A stretch of 5,916 nt of DNA from Lachnospiraceae bacterium (lineage in GTDB: Bacteria > Bacillota > Clostridia > Lachnospirales > Lachnospiraceae). Both the position numbers and the translations under genes were made by a program. The notes beneath the pieces were generated by a model. That model was given only the letters and a program-made list of their open reading frames with translations. It was not told the origin of the DNA and did not search any database. Positions 1-4,606 of the stretch are shown here, one piece after another (position 1 is the first letter of the stretch; the number at the start of each line of letters is the position of its first letter). The stretch covers positions 7,712 to 13,627 of the forward strand of contig JAAUZS010000049.1 of NCBI GenBank assembly GCA_014804495.1, read 5' to 3'.

Positions 1-1407
1 CTCTAACTCAAAGACATAATCTTTTACCATACGAATCCGCAGCGTCCAGTCGAAATATGCATAATAACCGGATTTTTCATGTGAAAACTGCGCTCTGTCT
101 TTCAACTCCTTCGAGAACTCTGCAAGTTCACTCTCGCCGCCTCCAACATAATATTTGCAGATTACCGCAAAGACGGCCTCATTTTTATCTCCGGCAAGTA
201 ATCTTGTATATACAGACTCGGCATTTGTATACAACATATCTTCCGAAACCCACCGTGATGCGTAACTTTGGTCTTCAAAATAAGTGATATACCGCTGTAA
301 AAGCAAAACAACAGCGTCGCCATAACGATCTGCATCCTGCAGACGAACCTGCCAGGGTCCTTCCGCCTGATACGGAAGTTCCGCGTACTCTTTCCGTTCA
401 TAAATATCTCGCTCATTATAATATGCATCTTCCGAAACAGGCTCGAATTTTATCATCTCATCAATAGCTGTCTGCGTGAAACAGTCCGGCAGCTCATATC
501 CATCATAAAAAGAGATTTCCTCCTGTGCCTCTTTTTTCCTTATTTCATACCGCTCATACAGGTTGCCACCGATACGATAAAAGCTAAACACCACTTCCAG
601 CAGCAAAATCCCGATACCATAATATGCCAGAAAATCCCATTTTTTATCCTCTTCCATTATTGCGGAAATTCTGGCTTTCATCATTTGCTTTCCATGATAA
701 AAATAGGTCGAATAAGCCTGTCCTTTCACCCGCTCCATCTTCAGGCTTTCAAGCAGCGCGTAACCGTACTCTTTTCTCGCCGAAATGTCTTTGCCTTCCA
801 CTACCGCCTCGTCACATGCCACTTCCACATCCCGGTAACTGATTGCTTTTAGCAGATACATAAGCGGCTGAAACCATAAAAGCGACTGTATGAACAGCAT
901 AAATAACTTATAGAGCATATCCCGATACCGCATATGAGTACATTCATGTAAAAAAATGAAATGCAGAACTTGTGCGCTGTACTCCTTTTCCGGCAATATC
1001 AGAATCGGTTCTTTAAACCCAATAAGAAACGGTTCTCTGACTTCTTCGCTCCTATAGAGAAAAGACCTTTCTCTTTTCCCACCATGTAATCCCGTTTCCA
1101 GAACCGCTGCTTTAAGGTTCTCTCTGATATCCGCTTCCGACACGATGTTTAACCGGCTGATGCAATACCTGCGAAACCGCACATAGTTCCAATAATGTAA
1201 TGCCATCACAAATACTGCCGATATGAGCCAGATTAATATCACCAGTTTTTTCCAGTGGAAATATAAATGATATGATAATCCGAAGTGGCTTACGACCCTG
1301 TTCACAAAATAATCCAAATGCGTGTTATTTTCCAGGAAAAGCAGATGCCACAACAAAAGCTGTAGTGCCAGAATCGCCCAGATTACTTTTCTCCATTTTG
1401 CCCTCAT
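1..1407 (-). CDS. BlaR1/MecR1-type M56 membrane metallopeptidase (sensor protease), 3' end outside window
   Basis: The reading frame stays open from an ATG at 1407 to the window edge, giving 469 residues with no stop, so the C-terminus is missing. Visible features: hydrophobic segments near residues 8-25, 54-71, 170-187 and 259-277; a zinc-peptidase motif HECTH at 154-158; and the M56 third-ligand region EVACDE at 195-200. In BlaR1-type proteins this gluzincin domain faces the cytosol and, when the outer sensor domain is triggered, leads to cleavage of the partner repressor. The last visible part, from about residue 280 onward, is rich in charged and aromatic residues and should be outside the cell; it does not resemble a penicillin-binding domain, so the signal is unknown. 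AGAGGA and AGGA ribosome sites lie at 1412-1422. The gene starts 37 bases after the repressor stop, so the two are cotranscribed. Family assignment is firm; ligand and target are inferred. Confidence 0.9.
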   Translation of the reverse strand, partial: MRAKWRKVIWAILALQLLLWHLLFLENNTHLDYFVNRVVSHFGLSYHLYFHWKKLVILIWLISAVFVMALHYWNYVRFRRYCISRLNIVSEADIRENLKAAVLETGLHGGKRERSFLYRSEEVREPFLIGFKEPILILPEKEYSAQVLHFIFLHECTHMRYRDMLYKLFMLFIQSLLWFQPLMYLLKAISYRDVEVACDEAVVEGKDISARKEYGYALLESLKMERVKGQAYSTYFYHGKQMMKARISAIMEEDKKWDFLAYYGIGILLLEVVFSFYRIGGNLYERYEIRKKEAQEEISFYDGYELPDCFTQTAIDEMIKFEPVSEDAYYNERDIYERKEYAELPYQAEGPWQVRLQDADRYGDAVVLLLQRYITYFEDQSYASRWVSEDMLYTNAESVYTRLLAGDKNEAVFAVICKYYVGGGESELAEFSKELKDRAQFSHEKSGYYAYFDWTLRIRMVKDYVFELE

Positions 1408-1444
1408 GTTTTCCTGTCCTCTCTTTTTACATAATCCGACACTC

Positions 1445-1822
1445 TTACTTCATATGCTTCTTTGAACTCTTTTCTTCAATAAACGCCTTCAATTCTTCCA
1501 TCTCCTGAGAGGTAAGCCCGTCACCATCATACAATGCCGTCACAAAATTTTTTAACGAGTTCTGATACATTTTCTGCAAAATATTCCTGCTTTCTTTTTG
1601 TAGGTATTCCTCCTCTTTTATAAGCGGTGTGTACCAGTTGATTTTTCCGATTTTCTCCACGCTGACAAATCCTTTTGCCTCCAAGCGGTTCAGGAAAGAT
1701 AAAATAGTAGGCGCGGCTATGTCTTTTTTAAGGCGCTCTTCTATCTCCATTCTGTTGACCGGTCTTTTATATTCCCATATGATCATCATAATTTCCAGTT
1801 CGGATTCCGGTAGTCTCTTCAT
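1445..1822 (-). CDS. BlaI/MecI/CopY-family winged-helix repressor
   Basis: A 125-residue protein, the normal length for this family. The N-terminal part (about 1-70) is the winged helix: an LPESELEIMMIIW opening helix, then a recognition region around APTILSFLNRLEAKGFV (37-53) and the wing at 54-66. The C-terminal part (about 75-117) is the dimerisation segment, ending in the family-typical LTSQEMEELKAFIEE. Such repressors sit as dimers on operators in their own promoter and are inactivated by proteolysis started by the adjacent M56 sensor. An Asn-Phe pair at 92-93 falls where BlaI proteins are known to be cut. The ribosome site is weak (GAAGAG about 5 bases before the ATG). The gene leads the operon and is probably autoregulated through the repeats at 1860-1906. 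What else it regulates cannot be told from the window. Confidence 0.93.
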   Translation of the reverse strand: MKRLPESELEIMMIIWEYKRPVNRMEIEERLKKDIAAPTILSFLNRLEAKGFVSVEKIGKINWYTPLIKEEEYLQKESRNILQKMYQNSLKNFVTALYDGDGLTSQEMEELKAFIEEKSSKKHMK

Positions 1823-1859
1823 GTTTGCTCTTCTTTCTTTTGGGTTTTATTTTTTGCAA

Positions 1860-1906
1860 TTGCCTAAAATGAATATATGCTTATTCTACATTTGCCTAAA
1901 ATGAAT
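1860..1906 (-). promoter_or_regulatory. Duplicated operator-like repeat in the BlaI-family promoter
   Basis: The 15-base sequence TTGCCTAAAATGAAT (plus strand) occurs identically at 1860-1874 and 1892-1906, 32 bases apart start to start, about three helical turns. One copy fills the spacer between -35 and -10; the other covers the predicted transcription start. The upstream copy sits inside a partial dyad, with ACATT and AATGT as outer arms (1888-1908) and ATTT/AAAT as inner arms. Placement and repetition fit two binding sites for the BlaI-type repressor acting on its own promoter. The sequence is not the classical TACA/TGTA bla or mec operator, so the repressor's specificity is inferred from position only. 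Confidence 0.7.
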
Positions 1907-1911
1907 GTCAA
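1883..1911 (-). promoter_or_regulatory. Sigma-A-type promoter of the repressor/M56 operon
   Basis: On the minus strand a perfect -35 box TTGACA (1911-1906) is followed after exactly 17 bases by TAGAAT (1888-1883), one base off the consensus -10. Transcription would begin near 1876, leaving a leader of about 54 bases before the repressor ATG at 1822. This is the strongest promoter match in the window. Confidence 0.8.
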
Positions 1912-1929
1912 GAGGGGATTACTTTGTTC

Positions 1930-1979
1930 CTCTAAATATAGAAATAGAACATATAGATTTTTGGTTTCTATATGTTCTA
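1930..1979 (-). terminator. Perfect 13-bp hairpin, probable terminator of the Rpn gene
   Basis: TAGAACATATAGA (1945-1957) and its exact reverse complement (1967-1979) flank a 9-base loop. The hairpin starts 37 bases past the Rpn stop codon and lies just upstream of the repressor promoter. On the minus strand it is followed by the U-rich stretch TTTCTATATTT. The stem is AT-rich and the tail is broken by C and A, so as an intrinsic terminator it is not ideal. Its plus-strand exit also has a short T stretch, so it could act in both directions. Confidence 0.5.
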
Positions 1980-2016
1980 ATGCTTTTACTGTATTAATTT
2001 TTATTGATATGATTGA

Positions 2017-2193
2017 TTACGTCAACTGTAAAACCCTTGTTTCAATTTCCCTCAGTTCGTCAAGAGATAAAAGTGTAACACATTCTGCAATTTCTTCAAG
2101 CGTCATTTTACCTTTTTTTATTAATCTCTCTGCGGTTTCTCTAGCACTATTTAATGCGGCTTCATTCCTCATATCTTCCATAATCTTACACAT
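2017..2193 (-). CDS. Internal in-frame small protein from the 3' end of the Rpn gene (RpnS-like candidate)
   Basis: In the same frame as the nuclease, the ATG at residue 218 is preceded by AAAGGAG (2208-2202) with an 8-base spacer, the best ribosome site in the window and far better than that of the full-length gene. Translation from it would give 58 residues, starting MCKIMEDMRNEAA and containing only the helical tail, with no nuclease residues. For E. coli Rpn nucleases, short C-terminal forms made from internal starts have been described that bind and block the long form. The same logic would make this a self-contained toxin/antitoxin-like unit. Seen directly: the site, spacing and frame. 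Inferred: that it is translated and inhibitory. No separate promoter upstream of it was recognised. Confidence 0.45.
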   Translation of the reverse strand: MCKIMEDMRNEAALNSARETAERLIKKGKMTLEEIAECVTLLSLDELREIETRVLQLT

Positions 2194-2844
2194 AGTTGCC
2201 ACTCCTTTCTCATCCTGCTTGAAGTACCTTGCCCTTTTAGCAAGTGCCTCATAGTTCATATCATCGGGATTGGTGCATGAAAAATCGTGCATCAACTTTC
2301 CAATCTCATCATTTCCTCTATATTTCCCGTTCACATACAGGATATGCGAACCGTCATCAAACAATACTTTATTTTCCCCAATAGAAACATATCTCTCTAC
2401 CGGATATATCGGCTGATTTCCTTTCATTACATCATTTTCTGTAATAAAAATAACATAGCTGTCGGGGATATCTTCCGTATCATCACCTGACTTTAATATA
2501 TGTGCATCTAACAGACTGCTGTTATGCCTCGCCCGCTTTGCACCTGCGCCTGCGTCTGACCTTTGGATTTCCACATCAAATTCCTTATTGGCGCTGTCAA
2601 TCGCATGAACATCTAAAATAGCAGAACGCCCATGCAAGTTCTTCATCGTCTCCTGTGTCCGAACCGACTTAATCTTAATGTTTTCCAGTCCTAAAACAAT
2701 CCGAAGTATCAATTCCACACCCTCAAAATTATCTTCAAGACAGACAGTCATAAAGTCATCATCCATATATCGGAGCGACTTCAAACGTTCTAAATCCTGT
2801 TGATGTGTCTGTACCGTCGTACTCAAAATTTCACCTACTTTCAT
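2017..2844 (-). CDS. Rpn-family PD-(D/E)XK nuclease (annotated as recombination-promoting nuclease/putative transposase)
   Basis: A 275-residue protein of the Rpn/PD-(D/E)XK nuclease family. The LRYMDDDFMTVCLEDN segment (24-39) is the family's opening motif. The catalytic core is visible as D78 in AILDVHA and E92-x-Q94 in FDVEIQR, the D...ExQ metal-binding set, followed by RARHNSSLLDAHIL (104-117). A helical C-terminal tail (about 213-275) ends in a KGKMTLEEIAECVTLLSLDELREIE motif typical of the family. Rpn proteins are DNA endonucleases; some promote RecA-independent recombination and behave as toxins. They are often called transposases, but no transposon ends are seen here. The ATG at 2844 has no ribosome site; a TTG at 2826 has AGGTG five bases upstream and may be the true start. 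The gene stands alone between AT-rich repeat-bearing gaps. Family is confident; biological role is inferred. Confidence 0.88.
   Translation of the reverse strand: MKVGEILSTTVQTHQQDLERLKSLRYMDDDFMTVCLEDNFEGVELILRIVLGLENIKIKSVRTQETMKNLHGRSAILDVHAIDSANKEFDVEIQRSDAGAGAKRARHNSSLLDAHILKSGDDTEDIPDSYVIFITENDVMKGNQPIYPVERYVSIGENKVLFDDGSHILYVNGKYRGNDEIGKLMHDFSCTNPDDMNYEALAKRARYFKQDEKGVATMCKIMEDMRNEAALNSARETAERLIKKGKMTLEEIAECVTLLSLDELREIETRVLQLT
2191..2208 (-). promoter_or_regulatory. Strong internal Shine-Dalgarno site inside the Rpn gene
   Basis: AAAGGAG (2208-2202), eight bases, then ATG (2193-2191), read on the minus strand. The codons involved spell Glu-Lys-Gly-Val-Ala-Thr-Met, so the site is also protein coding and could reflect conserved amino acids rather than selection for initiation. 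Confidence 0.5.
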
Positions 2845-2851
2845 TATTCTT

Positions 2852-2912
2852 ATTATACATCAGACATAATCTTTTGAAAACTTAATTATCTGTAAAATTC
2901 TTGAAATTCCAA
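2852..2912 (-). promoter_or_regulatory. Candidate promoter(s) of the Rpn gene
   Basis: Two overlapping options are readable on the minus strand. The first is TTTTCA (2880-2875), 17 bases, and a perfect TATAAT (2857-2852); it would start the RNA at about 2845, right at the annotated ATG. The second is TTGGAA (2912-2907), 16 bases, and GATAAT (2890-2885), which would leave a leader of some 35 bases. The first has the better -10 and the second the better -35. The region is very AT-rich, so chance matches are likely. Confidence 0.4.
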
Positions 2913-2966
2913 TTTAACCTATTCAACAATCCAATCAGTTAAATATTTACTTTTTTTATACTATCT

Positions 2967-3039
2967 CTTAACTTTACGTTATTTTCAAGTTAAGGCTACC
3001 ATTTTTTATATTTTTGCATTTTTGGTTGCCTTAACTCGA
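2967..3039. repeat. Three-armed inverted repeat between the ceramidase-like and Rpn genes
   Basis: This is the main content of the 211-base gene-free gap (2845-3055). Arm A, CTTAACTT (2967-2974), is an exact reverse complement of AAGTTAAG (2987-2994). The longer middle arm (2985-3000, TCAAGTTAAGGCTACC) also pairs with a right arm at 3024-3039 in 14 of 16 positions. The middle arm can therefore fold with either neighbour but not both. The large hairpin begins 17 bases past the ceramidase-like stop and has a 23-base T/A-rich loop. Neither strand has a clean U-run after it, so it is not a textbook terminator. It may be an RNA 3' end, a switchable structure or a remnant of a small mobile repeat. 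Confidence 0.55.
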
Positions 3040-3055
3040 AGATTTGGTATTGTCA

Positions 3056-4399
3056 TCAATCCTTCATCGGTGCATTCCTGATAATAAACTCAATAAGTTT
3101 ACTTACCGAATCTCTGGCAAATGGAAAAACTCCATTGAAATATTTATAATATATTAATAGAGACCAATAAACTTCATAGCCGCCTCTGTCATACTCTTCT
3201 TCCGTCGGAAAATACGACAGGCATCCATTGGTATATCCATTTACATAAAAGAACTCATTATTCAGTTTTTCCATTGATTCAAGTGAAAATTCAACCATTA
3301 ACTCGTAGGAAACTCCGCAAATACACCATTTTCCAATTGTAAAATATTGAACTTCTATAGTTTCCTCCTGCCGTTGCACTCCTAAGCTATGCAGCCGCCT
3401 GATTTCCGCTAACCATGCCGTTCCGTCTATGCCGCAGTTATTCTTTGCTTCTTCTGCAATTTTTTCTGCCACTGTAAGGGCGGGTACATCGGCATGGAAA
3501 AGTATTTCTTTCGAATACATATTAACAGACAAGGTATCCGCCATTTCAATTGACGACATCTTCTGTGACAATTTTTCACAAATGACATTTGCCATATCTT
3601 CTAAAGCTGTATTCGATCTGACATACTGTGGTCCCCTTGCATCGATCGGCGTTTCTACGGAATCAAAATATTTAGGAGCTATATTTCCTGCCGAACCTTG
3701 AATAACCATTACCGGACAACCATATTTTTCCTGCAATACTTCTCGTATACTTCCAAAATAATCCGGCGATATGAAATAGTTGTCTCGTTTTAATACATTA
3801 CAATGGGCCGTTACCCGAATCAAAAGCAGCTTTCTTTCTTCTTTGTCCAAGCCACATACTTTTAATATGCCCACCCTTTTATCCAAGCTTATACTATCTT
3901 CCCGTCTATTAACTCCAATGTCAGCCCGGACATTACCCCACCCGACTGCAACGGGATACATATCAGCCGCTGCACTATGTACAGCTTGCAAAATATTTCC
4001 GCATACCATTTCAAAGTATTCTTTCGAATTGTCTGCATCCGGTGCCGAATGGCAATGGGAAAAGCATAACATTATTTTATCGCACGAAACTTGCAGCATA
4101 TTGCCCACTTTAGTGCGTAATATATCAGCCAATTCCTTTTTAAATCCAATACTGTCAATTGTAATCAAGCAATGGCGCGTTTCACTTTCCCATATGGACA
4201 CTTGCGCAAGTAATGGTTTCAATATCCCTTTAGATAGATTGTCCGGTCTATTAAATCCGACTAATTGTAACGGGATATTGGGTGTTATATCTGTTTCTGC
4301 ATACCCTAGTTTTATCATAAAAATTATCCATGCCTTTCTCACAGCCTGCGACATTTGGGCCGTAGGCACAAATTCGCGTGTGAAAAATTTATTTTTCAC
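3056..4399 (-). CDS. Neutral/alkaline ceramidase-like domain protein
   Basis: A 447-residue protein resembling the N-terminal domain of neutral ceramidases and related bacterial amidohydrolase-like proteins. Landmarks: the opening LGYAETDITPNIPLQLVGF (31-49); SHCHSAPD (114-121), matching the H-x-H metal ligands; AHCNVLKRDN and ISPDYFG (198-216), with a further candidate ligand H199; QGSAGNIAP (234-242); SYELMVEF (364-371); and GYTNGCLSYFPTEEEYDRGGYEV (388-410). The nucleophile motif of true ceramidases, GDxSPN, reads GNIAPK here, so the serine is alanine at 241. No signal peptide is seen, implying a cytosolic enzyme with a different substrate or mechanism. The GTG at 4399 has AGAGG five bases upstream, but residues 1-27 have no family match; ATG 4318 (residue 28), immediately before the conserved opening, is the alternative start but has only a distant AAAGG. 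It lies 27 bases after the small ORF, probably in the same operon as the peptidase. Confidence 0.8.
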   Translation of the reverse strand: MKNKFFTREFVPTAQMSQAVRKAWIIFMIKLGYAETDITPNIPLQLVGFNRPDNLSKGILKPLLAQVSIWESETRHCLITIDSIGFKKELADILRTKVGNMLQVSCDKIMLCFSHCHSAPDADNSKEYFEMVCGNILQAVHSAAADMYPVAVGWGNVRADIGVNRREDSISLDKRVGILKVCGLDKEERKLLLIRVTAHCNVLKRDNYFISPDYFGSIREVLQEKYGCPVMVIQGSAGNIAPKYFDSVETPIDARGPQYVRSNTALEDMANVICEKLSQKMSSIEMADTLSVNMYSKEILFHADVPALTVAEKIAEEAKNNCGIDGTAWLAEIRRLHSLGVQRQEETIEVQYFTIGKWCICGVSYELMVEFSLESMEKLNNEFFYVNGYTNGCLSYFPTEEEYDRGGYEVYWSLLIYYKYFNGVFPFARDSVSKLIEFIIRNAPMKD

Positions 4400-4401
4400 A
4401 C
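4378..4401. promoter_or_regulatory. Perfect dyad covering the start codon of the ceramidase-like gene
   Basis: GTGTGAAAAA (4378-4387) and TTTTTCACAC (4392-4401) are exact reverse complements around a 4-base loop, which itself can add one more A-T pair. In the minus-strand RNA the GTG start at 4399 lies in the first arm, directly after the AGAGG ribosome site (4409-4405). Folding would hide the start codon; alternatively it is a protein-binding palindrome. No U-run follows, so a terminator is unlikely. Confidence 0.5.
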
Positions 4402-4426
4402 TATCCTCTCTGTCAGTGTGCCTTTC

Positions 4427-4606
4427 TTATGACACCATATTATAAATCATATCAACCGTATCTGAAATGCTGAAGTCTTTGGTTATTATCTTTTCAGGAA
4501 TAATATTCATGAAATCTTTTTCTATCCACCATCTTCTCATATCCTGTTCGCCAAAATCCGCTCTATTAGGTTTTGTGGCATACCTTCCTCTAAATATGAT
4601 TATCAC
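4427..4606 (-). CDS. Small ORF of unknown function, possibly a dehydrogenase C-terminal remnant
   Basis: The frame is open from a TTG at 4618; the more likely start is GTG at 4606, whose GTGA overlaps the stop of the peptidase gene by four bases and has GGGA six bases upstream, as in translational coupling. The product would be 59 residues; an inner ATG at 4540 gives only 37. The C-terminal half, DMRRWWIEKDFMNIIPEKIITKDFS and onward, faintly resembles the closing segment of zinc-type medium-chain dehydrogenases, where a PEKIITHxF-like stretch is common; this is pattern memory, not alignment. If so, it is the tail of a lost gene and not a working protein. No catalytic residue, membrane segment or metal motif is visible. 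It could also be non-coding spacer. Confidence 0.3.
   Translation of the reverse strand: MIIIFRGRYATKPNRADFGEQDMRRWWIEKDFMNIIPEKIITKDFSISDTVDMIYNMVS

Noticed and set aside
79..90. Ser-His-Glu-Lys in the M56 sensor region as a penicillin-binding SxxK motif
   Set aside because: An isolated SxxK is common by chance, and no other penicillin-binding motif or surrounding fold signature was seen.
57..2490. Several plus-strand ORFs of 67-125 codons opposite the M56, repressor and Rpn genes
   Set aside because: All overlap well-supported minus-strand genes or promoter DNA, have unlikely compositions and show no family motif.
2017..2844. Rpn gene as a functional transposon
   Set aside because: Despite the usual 'putative transposase' label there are no terminal inverted repeats with target-site duplications bordering the gene; the nearby repeats do not match each other.
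2912..2944. Short inverted repeat ATTTAAC / GTTAAAT
   Set aside because: Seven AT-rich bases separated by 19 are expected by chance in this gap.
3780..4445. Plus-strand ORF of 221 codons opposite the ceramidase-like gene
   Set aside because: It is the antisense of a gene with clear family motifs, has no recognisable domain, and is best explained as a shadow.
4550..4594. A 14-codon ORF after AGAGGAAGG, starting MPQNLIER, resembling the N-terminus of aconitase-type enzymes
   Set aside because: It stops at once, its ribosome site is too close to the ATG, and the resemblance covers only a few common residues.
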